64,000 bases of DNA from Planctomycetota bacterium (GCA_020060765.1 JAGUZQ010000034.1:99015-163014); one strand, 5' to 3'; positions 1 through 8,677 are shown, numbered from the stretch's first letter. Notes: generated by a model not told the origin, from the letters alone. Numbers and translations: made by a program.

Positions 1-1
1 T

Positions 2-1471
2 CTCTCTACCCGCCCCGATCTCGTGCGCGAGGATTTTCTCGCCGCATTTGCCCAGTTGCAGGATTCCGTCGACCCCTTGCCGGCGGAGCTGATGCGCAAA
101 ACCGTACGCGAACACCTGGGGATTGACGCTGAGGAAATTTTCCGGGAGTTCGAAGACAAGCCTATCGCCAGCGGATCCATCGGCCAAGTTCACAAGGCGA
201 CGCTGGCCGACGGCACGCCGGTCGTAATCAAAATCAAGCGCCCCGACACCGACACGCGCGTCCGCGACGACCTGGAACTGCTGGAAATACTGGCGGGCTT
301 GATAGAGAAATATCTGCCCGAACTGAAGGTGCTGCGCCCGCGTATGGTGGTGGAGGAATTTTCCCGCTGCATGGAGCGCGAACTGGATTTCGTGGGCGAA
401 GCTTCCTATACCGAAAAATTCTCCGCCCTGCTCACGGCGGAGGAAAATATCAAGTGTCCGCTGGTTTATTGGGACTTCGTCACCCGCGACACCCTGGTGC
501 TGGAGCGGATCGAGGGCACGTCGCTGGGAAAGCTGAACAGTCTTCCCGCCGGGGCGGTTGATCGGGAAGAACTGGCGGGCGTGGTCGGGCGCTGTTTCAT
601 GCGGCAGTTTTTCGTCACCGGTTTTTTTCACGCCGACCCGCATCCGGGCAATATGCTGCTGACGCCGGAGGGGCGGCTGGCGCTGATCGATTTCGGACAG
701 ATGGGGCATCTCTCCGATGACATGCGTCGGCAGCTTGGCGTGTCGCTGCTGGCGCTTTCGCAAGGTGATACTGACATCATAGTCGACATCTATGCCGACC
801 TCGGGGGATTTACGGAAAAGACCGATCTGCGCGAATTCCGGCTGGAGCTGCGCGCGCTGATCGACCGTTATTACGGCGTGCCGATTGACCGGCTGGATCT
901 GGCGCAGGCGTTCCAGGACAGTCTGGCGGTGGCGCGCAATAATGGCCTGCTGCTCCCGCGCGATTTCGTGCTGCTGGGAAAAAGTTTCGTCACGGTGATG
1001 GGCGTGGTGCGCGCGCTGGACAATAGCTTCCGGATAGACGAAGCGCTCAAGCCGTTTTCCCGAAAGATTCTCGGCGATCTTTTTTCGCCCGGCTCCTCCG
1101 CGCGCAAGTTCGGCTTTTTCCTGTACCGGCTGATTTCGCTGATCCGCCGCGCACCGGAAGACATGCGCGATATTCTCGAACGCATCAAGACCGGTCGCCT
1201 GCGCATCATCTACCGGCACGAAGGGTTGGAAGACCTGACCACGCAGATCGAACGCGCCTCCAACCGCCTCACTTTCGGCCTGATTATCGTTGGCGTCACT
1301 ATCGGCAGTTCCATCGTCCTTACCGCCGGTAGCAATACCTTGGGACACAGAAGCCTGCCCGTTATCGGCGAGACTCCGCTGTCGGTTCTGTTTAGCGGCC
1401 TCGGTTTCGGTGTCGCCACCGTCATGGGCTTGTGGCTGGCGTGGTCGATTCTGCGGGGGAAACGTTTCTGA
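2..1471 (+). CDS. ABC1/UbiB-family atypical kinase, 5' end outside window
   Basis: This is a protein kinase-like protein of the UbiB/ADCK family, linked in other bacteria to isoprenoid quinone synthesis or lipid homeostasis at the inner membrane. The reading frame is open to the left edge and begins L-S-T-R-P-D-L, a conserved stretch that normally follows the family's KxGQ motif, so the true start is upstream and the GTG at 23 is internal. Visible motifs are GSIGQVHKA, the lysine strand VVIKIKRP, HADPHPGN and LIDFGQMG. The C-terminus has two hydrophobic helices, as in many UbiB proteins. The stop overlaps the start of the next gene by one base, which suggests co-transcription with the two lipoproteins. 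Family assignment is firm; the substrate is unknown. Confidence 0.9.
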   Translation, partial: LSTRPDLVREDFLAAFAQLQDSVDPLPAELMRKTVREHLGIDAEEIFREFEDKPIASGSIGQVHKATLADGTPVVIKIKRPDTDTRVRDDLELLEILAGLIEKYLPELKVLRPRMVVEEFSRCMERELDFVGEASYTEKFSALLTAEENIKCPLVYWDFVTRDTLVLERIEGTSLGKLNSLPAGAVDREELAGVVGRCFMRQFFVTGFFHADPHPGNMLLTPEGRLALIDFGQMGHLSDDMRRQLGVSLLALSQGDTDIIVDIYADLGGFTEKTDLREFRLELRALIDRYYGVPIDRLDLAQAFQDSLAVARNNGLLLPRDFVLLGKSFVTVMGVVRALDNSFRIDEALKPFSRKILGDLFSPGSSARKFGFFLYRLISLIRRAPEDMRDILERIKTGRLRIIYRHEGLEDLTTQIERASNRLTFGLIIVGVTIGSSIVLTAGSNTLGHRSLPVIGETPLSVLFSGLGFGVATVMGLWLAWSILRGKRF

Positions 1472-2241
1472 TGCGCCGACTTTTTTTCGTCCTTGCTTCG
1501 CTAGTGCTTTTTTCCTCCGCCGGTTGCCTCTGGCCAAACCAGGCGCCCGAGCCGATTCCCGCGGCGGACAGTCTGCGTAAATTCGCGCTGTTGCAGTCCG
1601 CCGATCGCGGCGTCATCGCTCTGGTGTTCGTGCCGCACCCGCTTTCGCCTCCGGCTCCGCCGTGCGGCGTGCAACAGGCGTTGCAGAAAGCCTTGCCTAC
1701 CGCCCCGTGCAGCGCCGCGGTTTTCCTTTATTCTGAAACTACCCAGGCGGAAAGCTGGCTCGCGACACAATGTGAGTTGAGAGAAAAAAGCGGCCTGCCG
1801 CCTCGGGTGATGCTGGCAGGGCATTCCTGGGGAGCCACCGCCGCGGGGGAATTCGCGCAGCGCATACTTCAGAAAAATCCCCGCGTCATCATCCAGCTAT
1901 TGGCGACGGTGGACGCGGTCAAATCCAGCACGGTCGGCACCACCACCGGCATCACTTCGACCGTGCTGACCCTGGGCAACCCTATTCCGGGCAAGAACGT
2001 TTACTTTATCGCCTACGACGGCACGCCCCGGGTCGACGGCAAGAGGCTGCTTGCGCATACCAATTATTACCAGCTTGAGACCACCCTTTACCACGGCGGC
2101 CCGATCGGGGGCAAGGTCGAGAACATGCGCATCCGCACCAGTCCTTCCTCCGCCGTCAACCACGGCAACGTGGACGATTACGCCATGCCGTTCCTGACCG
2201 CCGATTTTATCGCCGCCATCAGGGAAGGAGCAGGCAAGTGA
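1471..2241 (+). CDS. Lipoprotein with alpha/beta-hydrolase (lipase-like) fold
   Basis: The predicted protein has 256 residues. The ATG at 1471 overlaps the UbiB stop and gives a textbook lipoprotein signal: MRR, a hydrophobic core, and the lipobox S-S-A-G-C with the lipidated cysteine near residue 19. An upstream in-frame start at 1432 would hide this signal and is rejected. The segment LAGHSWGA has the GxSxG nucleophile elbow of lipases and esterases, with Ser near residue 118. A histidine in NHGNVDDY near residue 230 is a candidate for the triad. The protein should be anchored to a membrane facing the periplasm. It overlaps the next lipoprotein gene by 4 bases. The hydrolase call rests on the elbow and layout; the substrate is unknown. 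Confidence 0.72.
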   Translation: MRRLFFVLASLVLFSSAGCLWPNQAPEPIPAADSLRKFALLQSADRGVIALVFVPHPLSPPAPPCGVQQALQKALPTAPCSAAVFLYSETTQAESWLATQCELREKSGLPPRVMLAGHSWGATAAGEFAQRILQKNPRVIIQLLATVDAVKSSTVGTTTGITSTVLTLGNPIPGKNVYFIAYDGTPRVDGKRLLAHTNYYQLETTLYHGGPIGGKVENMRIRTSPSSAVNHGNVDDYAMPFLTADFIAAIREGAGK

Positions 2242-2981
2242 AAAGCTTTCTTCCAATTGCATTTCTCGCCGCAGTGCTGCTGCTGACCGGTTGCGAACGC
2301 AGGGTATTCTGGAGCTACCGCGACGACCCCTATTTGCATAATTATGCCGTCGGCGGGGAAAAGATCTGCGTCGAATCGCTGGGCAGCCTGTATCTCGACG
2401 ACCGGCAGGTGGCTCTTCGGGTGCTGGCGGAGAATTCGGCGCGCGCACGCGCGGCAGGCGACGTCGCCCAGGCCGACCGGCTGCTGGAACTGATTTTGCG
2501 ACGGTACAAAAAAGACCGGTCTGCGGAAATCCGGAGCTGCATAATTTCCCTCTGCCTGCCGGTCTGCGGTTGCGGGAGCAAGGAAGCTCGCGACTTTCTT
2601 TGCCAGCTTCTGGCCGGAGGCGCGTGGTCGGAGCCTGCGGCAATCGCGCTTGCGTCCATAACGCCGGAGCAGGCGTTTCCGCTGCTGGAGCCGATGACCA
2701 AGCACCCCAGTCCGCTCGTACGCTACGAAGCCGCTATGGCGCTGACGGTGCTGGGCGACGAACGCGGCGAGGCAATCGTACGGGATATTATCGCTGAGAT
2801 GGCTTCCAATACGTGGCCGCAGAGTATTCACGACCTGCCCAAGTCACTCGCCGCCGCGACTCTATCTGCGCGCGCCGACCGCGCCTGGAGGCGCCACGGC
2901 AAGGCGCTGCCGTTGCTTCCGGAAAAAAAAGATAAAACGCCGGAAGCCGCTTCCCCCTATCCGCCGTTTCGGCTGGAATAA
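2238..2981 (+). CDS. Lipoprotein with HEAT-like repeats
   Basis: This 247-residue protein starts at a GTG within the previous stop (GTGA overlap), preceded by a GGAG ribosome site. The N-terminus MKSFLPIAFLAAVLLLTGC is a lipoprotein signal with Cys19 as the predicted lipid-modified residue. The body is helical. The segment around LVRYEAAMALTVLGD and the following AIVRDII look like a HEAT/PBS-lyase-type repeat, and an earlier repeat-like stretch lies around ALRVLAENSARARA. HEAT repeats usually serve as protein-binding scaffolds. Its tight coupling to the hydrolase lipoprotein and the UbiB-like gene suggests one envelope-related operon. No catalytic motif is visible. Confidence 0.68.
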   Translation: MKSFLPIAFLAAVLLLTGCERRVFWSYRDDPYLHNYAVGGEKICVESLGSLYLDDRQVALRVLAENSARARAAGDVAQADRLLELILRRYKKDRSAEIRSCIISLCLPVCGCGSKEARDFLCQLLAGGAWSEPAAIALASITPEQAFPLLEPMTKHPSPLVRYEAAMALTVLGDERGEAIVRDIIAEMASNTWPQSIHDLPKSLAAATLSARADRAWRRHGKALPLLPEKKDKTPEAASPYPPFRLE

Positions 2982-2985
2982 TCAA

Positions 2986-5766
2986 ATGGTTCTGTTTCGC
3001 GCCAGCTTATTCCTGCCTGTCTGTTTTCTGTTACCGCTGTGCCTGTCGGCCGGCGAACTATCCCGACGTGTCGACATGGCCTGCCTGATTCTGCCGCCTG
3101 CGTTGCTGTCACCTTTGGTCGATGGCGACGGTTCTGATCTGGCGTGGCGCGCGCCATCGGCGCAATGCCCGCCTTTTAACGGGGCGCTGTCTGAAAATAT
3201 CTCGGCAAAAATTTCGGCTGACGATGTTGGTATTTTCCTCTTGTTTGAAAATCGCGCTTTAAACGCCGGAGAAACTCTTACGATAGAAATCGGCAGCGCG
3301 CCTTGGTTGACGCGACAGGTGCGCCTGCGCCTGGGAAAGGAGCCGGAGGAATCCGCCTGGGACGGGTTGCGCTGGGAAGACGCGCCTCCCGTCTTCGTAA
3401 TACGGGAAAAGCTGGAAAACGCCTCCCGGATGATCGAACTTTATCTGCCGTTTACCGCTTTTGCGCCGACGGGGAGTTTTGATCTGGTCATGCGCGCGGT
3501 TCTCGCTGAGGGAACGCGCCTGGCCGTCCTCGACTTGTCGCGGCGCGGCGGGATAAAGGTGTTCAAGCATTGCGCGCCGCTGTTTTTCGAATGGTCTGCC
3601 GCCAATCGGCAGTCGCTCAAAATCGGTTGGCAGAATTGGCAGGAGGAAAACACCGCGTCACTTACTCTGCTCCGGGGTGACAAATGCCAGCGGCTCAAGG
3701 TTGAAAAAGTTCTTCCTGGCAAGTACGAGCAGACTGTCGCGCTACCGGATGAATTCGTTAGCCTCTTCGCACAGGGAAAGTTTCCTGCCTGTGCTTTCGC
3801 GGCCGAAGGGCAAAGTCTGCTGGTTTTTCCCGGAACCGTCGGAGAAGCGCCTGCCGCGACTGAAAGCGCCGCCGCTTTCCCCGCCGGGCCGGATGACGCG
3901 CAAGTCGATCGGTTGCAGGATACTTTGCTTTCCGGCTGCTACGACGTGGATGGAATTCCGGACTGGTTGGAGTTGCAGAAAATGGCCGGGCGGTATCAAT
4001 ATGCCCGCGCCGCTTTTATCAACGCTTTATGCTTCCTGCCTGTGGAAAAAATCCTGCGGGACAAGACCGAAGCTGAACGCGCGCAAGTGGCCGGGAAGAT
4101 GCTGGAGCAGTGGCGGGACTATTCCTCTTCCTTGCCAGCGTTTGATTCGCCCTATTTGCACCCGGCCTGGCGCCCCGACATCGCCGCCGTGCGCGCGCGC
4201 GTGCTTTCCCTGTTGCCCGGAGTCAGGGAAGAAGAAATTTCACAGACTCGTGACGCCGCGCTCAACGCCTTGCTCGCAAGCGGGTGCGCCACAGCATTTT
4301 CTCCAGAAACCTGCCTGAATCTCGCCGCCACCGTTAAAGGAAACACCAGCCCCGCCTGTAATTCACTGCTGAAATATGCGTCTTCGCTCCAACTGCGCGC
4401 GCACCTCAACCCCGACGGTTCGCCCCGGCTGGCAGACGGTTCTGCAGTGGCGGTGCTGGCGAGTTTGCTGCAACTAGAAAATCTCGCGCCTTCGCCACCG
4501 GGCGAGGAATTCTCTTTGCCAGGATTTTCCATACGCCTTGCTCCTGCGGAAAAACTGCTGCACTATCTGGCGTATCGAGTCATGCCCGATGCCCGCGCCT
4601 GCCGCTTCCTGCTGCCGCCCGGTTTCGCGGAAGACAATCTGTCCAGGTGGAGCGAGAAATATTTTCCGCAAAATCTGTCGCTGAAACTTTTCCTGCCGGA
4701 AGGACAGGCTGCCGCCGCGCTGGAGAATACTCCTGTCGCCAATCCGCCGGAGCCTGAGTACGGCGGACTGTACCTCCTGCGCGGCGGTTCGCTTTCGGCC
4801 ACGGTATTCGCTCCCGCTAACCTTCCCGGCAGCGAAAAAGTTTACGGCGCGGTCTCGCTCGCCACGCCTTTGCACAACCTATTGCTGGAGGAGATTGGTT
4901 CCACGGGAAAAGCGCCGGTATTGATTGACGGTTTTTGCCCAACCGCGCTGCCGCCGCTTAACCAACCTTTGCCGCATCGCTTCATGCAGGGCAATCTGTT
5001 TGATGCGCTGACCTGCAACTGGCTGATTCCCGGCGGCAAACCGGCTTCGGCCTCGCGCACGGTCATGCTGGTTAAGACATATGCCAAGCGGGATTATCTG
5101 CTGGTCAGCGACGCGGTTGAGATGGCAAGCGATTCCTGCCGACTGGAGCAATCTTTCCGCGTTGAGGAAAAGAATCCGGGCGAACTGGCGTACACGCATC
5201 TGGGACAGACAAAAGTCCTGCGGAGAATAAACGAAGCAGGCGTTTTGTTTTTCGCCAATGCGCTGCAAGGCAAGGGCGCAGCCGAAGTTATTTTCCATGC
5301 CGGAAATGCCGGCGACAAGGAACCCCTGGTGATTTCGCCCCTTGGGGAAAGATTCACGACCGGCGGCGGTTGCGTTGAAGCTGGCCTGCCTGGGGGCATG
5401 CGCGATATCCTGGTCAGCAATCCCGCCCTCGCTGTCGCGGAGACAGGTTTCCCCCAAGGAAAGATTTTACTCGCTGGCAGATTTGCCCTGTTCCGCCTGG
5501 GAAAAATGGGGCTGGCGGCAGCCGGATTTTTCCAGACGACGCAAGCCGAAATGGATTGCGGCCCCCGCTGGCGGTTTGGCTTTTCCGCTCCAGTAGACGC
5601 GGAAATGGTGGTCAGACCCAACGGCTCCTACGCCCTTACCCTGGTCGCCGCCGAGACTTCTCCGGTTGAGGTTACGATAAAGCTTTTTCCTCTGGGAGGA
5701 GGCGAAACCCGCCAGGCCACAGTGTTCGCACTGCCGCGGAAAACCGTGGTTTTCCGGCTGCTTTAA
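2986..5766 (+). CDS. Large secreted protein, possible CBM9-like N-terminus
   Basis: This 926-residue protein starts 4 bases after the HEAT lipoprotein. A signal peptide is visible (MVLFRASLFLPVCFLLPLCLSAGE, cleavage near residue 22). Residues about 35-200 contain a short DGDGSDLAW motif followed by beta-rich sequence, like the carbohydrate-binding DOMON/CBM9-type domains found at the N-terminus of many secreted proteins in this kind of bacterium. The middle is helical. The C-terminal third is beta-rich and contains RDYLLVSDAVEM followed by LEQSFRV, which is reminiscent of the C-terminal sheet domain of heparinase II/III-type lyases. I cannot identify a catalytic site. It is probably periplasmic or exported; polysaccharide binding or processing is inference only. 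Confidence 0.6.
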   Translation: MVLFRASLFLPVCFLLPLCLSAGELSRRVDMACLILPPALLSPLVDGDGSDLAWRAPSAQCPPFNGALSENISAKISADDVGIFLLFENRALNAGETLTIEIGSAPWLTRQVRLRLGKEPEESAWDGLRWEDAPPVFVIREKLENASRMIELYLPFTAFAPTGSFDLVMRAVLAEGTRLAVLDLSRRGGIKVFKHCAPLFFEWSAANRQSLKIGWQNWQEENTASLTLLRGDKCQRLKVEKVLPGKYEQTVALPDEFVSLFAQGKFPACAFAAEGQSLLVFPGTVGEAPAATESAAAFPAGPDDAQVDRLQDTLLSGCYDVDGIPDWLELQKMAGRYQYARAAFINALCFLPVEKILRDKTEAERAQVAGKMLEQWRDYSSSLPAFDSPYLHPAWRPDIAAVRARVLSLLPGVREEEISQTRDAALNALLASGCATAFSPETCLNLAATVKGNTSPACNSLLKYASSLQLRAHLNPDGSPRLADGSAVAVLASLLQLENLAPSPPGEEFSLPGFSIRLAPAEKLLHYLAYRVMPDARACRFLLPPGFAEDNLSRWSEKYFPQNLSLKLFLPEGQAAAALENTPVANPPEPEYGGLYLLRGGSLSATVFAPANLPGSEKVYGAVSLATPLHNLLLEEIGSTGKAPVLIDGFCPTALPPLNQPLPHRFMQGNLFDALTCNWLIPGGKPASASRTVMLVKTYAKRDYLLVSDAVEMASDSCRLEQSFRVEEKNPGELAYTHLGQTKVLRRINEAGVLFFANALQGKGAAEVIFHAGNAGDKEPLVISPLGERFTTGGGCVEAGLPGGMRDILVSNPALAVAETGFPQGKILLAGRFALFRLGKMGLAAAGFFQTTQAEMDCGPRWRFGFSAPVDAEMVVRPNGSYALTLVAAETSPVEVTIKLFPLGGGETRQATVFALPRKTVVFRLL

Positions 5767-5777
5767 CTGCTCATGGC

Positions 5778-5805
5778 TTGAACTTTGCCACCATACATCT
5801 ATAAT
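5778..5805 (+). promoter_or_regulatory. Sigma-70-type promoter of the GH1-like gene
   Basis: A -35 box TTGAAC (5778-5783) and a perfect -10 box TATAAT (5800-5805) are separated by 16 bases. It lies between the stop at 5766 and the TTG start at 5846, giving a leader of about 33 bases that contains a GAGGAG ribosome site at 5833-5838. The gene therefore probably has its own transcript as well as any read-through from upstream. Confidence 0.65.
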
Positions 5806-5845
5806 CATGTAATTACATCCTGAACCCGCAACGAGGAGCGCTGTC

Positions 5846-7024
5846 TTGTCCGATGCCGAAAAAATGCAACAGGCCTTGCCTGAAAATTTCCTCTGGGGCT
5901 GCGCCACCAGCCCGCTCCAGGTGGAGGGAGATACTGTCAATGAATGGCGCGGTTTCTCCGCCGCCGATGGTTCCACCCCAGACGACGGCCCCAACCACTG
6001 GCGACGCTATCGCTATGATCTCCACGCCGCCGCCGAGTTGAACCTGGGTGCGTTTCGGCTCGGTTTCGATTGGGGACGGCTTCAGCCAGGCCCCAAGGAG
6101 CCTTTCGACCGGGAAACGTCATTGCGCTACCTGGAGATGTTGGCGGAACTGCGTTCGCTTCGTATCGAGCCGTTTCTGACGTTGTTTCACTTCTGCTGTC
6201 CGGAGTGGCTGGCGGAACTGGGCGGCTGGAAACACAAGGCTGCGCCGGAACTGTTCGCAGATTTCGCGCAAAAAATGGCGACGATGCTTGACGGCGAAGC
6301 GCGCAACTGGATCACCATCAGCAACCCCTCAGCCTACGCGATGCTGGGCTACGGCACCGGCGTCTACCCGCCCTGCGAAAAGGGCGGAGCCGGGGCGGCG
6401 AAAAAAGTGCTGACCAATCTCCGCCGGGGGCATACCCTCGCCTATAACGCCGTCAAGGAAATCCAGCCTGAAGCGGCGGTCGGCCTCTCCGCTCACTTTT
6501 ATCAGCCCCGTCCCGGTCGGGAAACCGCCGAGGTGGCGGGAGTCGAGGAAGACAGCCTTGGTTCATTCCTGGGTCTGGATTCTTTCGCGCCATTCCTTTC
6601 GTTCCGCAATAAGCCCACAGCCGATTTCGTCATGTTGGATATTCACCTGGCGGGCGAGGCCGCCCCCGACGGATTCTGGCGGCAGGACTGCGCCTATGCC
6701 GAAAACGTCCTGCGGGAAACCGCGAAGACCGCCGCCGTTCCCCTCTACGTGACCGGCAATGGCATGGAAGCAACCGACCCGGAAAAACACAGCCAGCATC
6801 TGCGCGAACACCTGCAGCTATGTCGCAACGCCCTCGCCGACGGCGTTGACCTGCGAGGTTTTTTCTATGGTTCACTGTTGGACGGTTTCGAATTTACGGA
6901 AGGAACCGGCAAACGCTATGGCTTGCTGGCGGTTAATTTCGAAGATGCAATGCGCCGGAGAAACATCCGCCCCTCGGGGCGCTTTTACGGTGAACTCGCC
7001 AGAAAAAACGGGGCGTGCGAATGA
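5846..7024 (+). CDS. GH1-fold protein lacking both catalytic glutamates (pseudo-glycosidase)
   Basis: This 392-residue protein starts at TTG 5846, 7 bases after GAGGAG. It is clearly of the glycoside hydrolase family 1 (beta-glucosidase) fold: FLWGCATSPLQVEG near the start, LGYGTGVYPP in the middle, and FFYGSLLDGFEFTEGTGKRYGL at the end. The two catalytic motifs are changed. Where GH1 enzymes have T-x-N-E-P (acid/base Glu), this has TISNP, with Asn160 at the Glu position. Where they have x-T-E-N-G (nucleophile), this has VTGNG, with Gly304. The W residues of the usual FYWSLLDNFEW are also lost. It is shorter than typical GH1 enzymes (about 450). The frame is intact and has its own promoter, so it is probably a sugar-binding or regulatory pseudoenzyme rather than a decayed gene. 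Confidence 0.85.
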   Translation: MSDAEKMQQALPENFLWGCATSPLQVEGDTVNEWRGFSAADGSTPDDGPNHWRRYRYDLHAAAELNLGAFRLGFDWGRLQPGPKEPFDRETSLRYLEMLAELRSLRIEPFLTLFHFCCPEWLAELGGWKHKAAPELFADFAQKMATMLDGEARNWITISNPSAYAMLGYGTGVYPPCEKGGAGAAKKVLTNLRRGHTLAYNAVKEIQPEAAVGLSAHFYQPRPGRETAEVAGVEEDSLGSFLGLDSFAPFLSFRNKPTADFVMLDIHLAGEAAPDGFWRQDCAYAENVLRETAKTAAVPLYVTGNGMEATDPEKHSQHLREHLQLCRNALADGVDLRGFFYGSLLDGFEFTEGTGKRYGLLAVNFEDAMRRRNIRPSGRFYGELARKNGACE

Positions 7025-7065
7025 GAAAAAGTTCTTTGGATTAAGCCGGGATAGAACTTTGTGTT

Positions 7066-7202
7066 AGTCTCCAGTTTGCAGTCGCCAGTCTCCAGTATTT
7101 GTTATGCCGACGTTCAGACTTGAGAAGCAGCGAGATAGCTTTGCCTTCTACTCTGAAACACGCTTTCGCATTCCAATACTGGAGACTGTCAACTGGAGAC
7201 TT
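7066..7202. repeat. Inverted arrays of 7-base units around a 77-base loop
   Basis: The left arm is four imperfect AGTCTCC heptamers (7066-7093) ending AGTAT. The right arm (7176-7202) is the reverse complement type, ACTGGAG-ACTGTCA-ACTGGAG. Twelve bases at 7087-7098 pair exactly with 7176-7187, and eleven at 7066-7076 pair with 7191-7201. It sits between the convergent GH1-like and rplI genes. A related copy is at 33243-33354. A separate small dyad AAAGTTCT/AGAACTTT (7028-7060) lies just after the GH1-like stop and could be a weak terminator. Confidence 0.75.
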
Positions 7203-7207
7203 GAATC

Positions 7208-7675
7208 TCAGGCTTCCGCTTCGACCTTGTGTTCCACCACCCAAACTTTCAACTCGGCCTCGACGCTCTTGTGCAGCCTGATATTGACGCGGTGTACGCC
7301 TAGGGTCTTGATCGGCTCTTCCATCTGCACCATGTCCTCGTCGATCTTGATGCCTTCGTCCGCCAGGGAGGAGACGATTTCCTTGGCGGAAATGGCGCCG
7401 TACAGGTTGTCGCCGGAGGCCACCCGCTCGCGCAGGGTGATGTCGGTAGCCTGAATGCGTTCGCCCAAGGCGGCGAGATCCTTGACGTGTTCCAACTCGT
7501 TGGCGGCGCGGCGGCGCTTTTCCGCTTCAATCTGCGCGAGGTTCGCGTCGGTGGCAGGCACGGCCATCCGGTTAGGGATCAGGTAATTGCGACCATAGCC
7601 GTCGGAGACCTTGACGATGTCCCCGGTGATGCCCAGGTTTTTTACATCCATTCTGAGTAACAGCTTCATGCTCAT
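7208..7675 (-). CDS. rplI: 50S ribosomal protein L9
   Basis: This 155-residue protein is L9 of the large ribosomal subunit. It has the conserved N-terminal rRNA-binding signature: KLLLRMDVKNLGITGDIVKV followed by DGYGRNYLIPNRMA. A long connecting helix (EAEKRRRAANELEHVKDLAALGERI) and the C-terminal domain follow. The chosen ATG at 7675 is 7 bases from a GAGAGG ribosome site; a second ATG two codons later (MKLLLR) is closer to the family's usual start. It is the last gene of the rpsF-ssb-rpsR-rplI order and follows rpsR by 54 bases. Confidence 0.97.
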   Translation of the reverse strand: MSMKLLLRMDVKNLGITGDIVKVSDGYGRNYLIPNRMAVPATDANLAQIEAEKRRRAANELEHVKDLAALGERIQATDITLRERVASGDNLYGAISAKEIVSSLADEGIKIDEDMVQMEEPIKTLGVHRVNIRLHKSVEAELKVWVVEHKVEAEA

Positions 7676-7729
7676 GAAATATCCTCTCGATCAGCCGGCG
7701 CGCGCGCGCGACCGGGCGTTGTTAAAACC

Positions 7730-7954
7730 TTACTGTCCCACGTAACGGAGCAGAGACAGGAACCGAGCCTGCTTGATGGCTTTGGCCACGCCGCGCTGAT
7801 GACGCGCGCAGGTTCCCAGGCGCTTGCGGTCGTACAGCTTTCCCTGGGGGCTGCAGAATTTCTGCAGGGTATTGACATCCTTGTAATCGATGGCCGGCGC
7901 ATCCTTGGCGCAGAACCGGCACTGGGTGATGACTGGCACAAATTCTTTCGACAT
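7730..7954 (-). CDS. rpsR: 30S ribosomal protein S18
   Basis: This 74-residue protein is S18, which binds S6 on the small-subunit platform. The start ATG at 7954 follows AGGAG on the minus strand. Characteristic sequence includes CRFCAKDAPAIDYKDVNTLQKF, ending KAIKQARFLSLLRYVG. It keeps four cysteines (two in CRFC, one in KFCSP, one in GTCARH), so it may be the zinc-binding form of S18; this is inference. An in-frame extension upstream to 8293 has no ribosome site and runs into ssb. A 214-base gap with a terminator separates it from ssb. Confidence 0.96.
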   Translation of the reverse strand: MSKEFVPVITQCRFCAKDAPAIDYKDVNTLQKFCSPQGKLYDRKRLGTCARHQRGVAKAIKQARFLSLLRYVGQ

Positions 7955-8019
7955 TGTTATACTCCTATGAAAAAATGTAACCGTTGCTTCGCGAACAAAA
8001 GGGGCGCCTGCTGGCGTTT

Positions 8020-8098
8020 GCGCAAGCGACCTCAGAAAGCGAAAGCCTTGCGCCGCCCGAACCTCTTGCCTCATGCCCGTGCGGCACGCACCGTTTGC
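8020..8098 (-). repeat. Diverged copy of the GTGCGTGCCGCAC repeat
   Basis: In the ssb-rpsR gap, the stretch at 8078-8097 contains GTGCGGCACGCACC, a copy of the short palindromic repeat found after the stops of gcvH, the 24747 esterase and purF. It is followed on the minus strand by CGCTTGCGCAA-type sequence, as in the purF copy. Here it lies about 70 bases past the ssb stop, beyond the terminator. No clear promoter is visible between here and rpsR. Confidence 0.45.
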
Positions 8099-8124
8099 AA
8101 AAACTGTCAGCGGCGACACGCCGC
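8099..8124 (-). terminator. Rho-independent terminator after ssb
   Basis: Read on the minus strand, a GCGGCG-TGT-CGCCGC hairpin (8124-8110) is followed by TGACAG and five T residues (8103-8099). It lies about 45 bases past the ssb stop. It would end or attenuate the glmU-to-ssb transcript before rpsR-rplI. The six-base gap before the T tract makes it a moderate rather than ideal terminator. Confidence 0.55.
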
Positions 8125-8168
8125 CACCTAAAAAATAAGAAAACCTATGGTTCCGCTGCCGGTCACGT

Positions 8169-8615
8169 TCAGAACGGGATATCGTCCCCGCCTGAAAAAT
8201 CATCCAGCGGCGGCTCTTCCTTGGGGGAGGGCCGCGAGGAGGGCGCGGTAGTGCGTTGGCTGCCGGAGCTGGAGGAGCCGCTGCCGCCGACAAACTGCAC
8301 GTTCTGCGCTACGACCTTGATCTTCCGGCGTTTCTGCCCGGAGTCGCGGTCTTCCCATTCGTCCTGTACCATCCGCCCCTCGATCAGCACCTGGCGCCCC
8401 TTGGTGAGGTATTCGCTGCAAATCTCCGCGGTTTTGTCCCACACCGTCACGTCGATAAACAGGGTGTCTTCCTTCTTTTCGGTGCCACGCCCGCCGCGCA
8501 CCGTGTTTACGGCCAGACCCAGGTCGGCCACAGCCGTACCCTGCGGAGTGTAGCGCAATTCCGGATCCCGCGTCAGGTTGCCCATCAGGATCACCTTGTT
8601 AAAACCGGCAGCCAT
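8169..8615 (-). CDS. ssb: Single-stranded DNA-binding protein
   Basis: This 148-residue SSB binds single-stranded DNA in replication, repair and recombination. The N-terminal OB fold (residues about 1-108) has FNKVILMGNLTRDPELRYTP and the later GRMVQDEWED. A low-complexity Ser/Gly/Pro linker and the acidic tip DDIPF follow; this tip is the docking site for SSB partner proteins in other bacteria. It lies in the usual place between rpsF and rpsR. Its ribosome site is GAAAGGGG before the ATG. Confidence 0.97.
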   Translation of the reverse strand: MAAGFNKVILMGNLTRDPELRYTPQGTAVADLGLAVNTVRGGRGTEKKEDTLFIDVTVWDKTAEICSEYLTKGRQVLIEGRMVQDEWEDRDSGQKRRKIKVVAQNVQFVGGSGSSSSGSQRTTAPSSRPSPKEEPPLDDFSGGDDIPF

Positions 8616-8677
8616 GTTTTTCCCCTTTCAGTATGCGGTGCGGATTTTCCGCACGCCGACACCTAGTCGCTTTCTGG

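Noticed and set aside
7066..7202. CRISPR-like array
   Set aside because: Units are 7-8 bases, imperfect, without spacers, and face each other; no cas genes are present.
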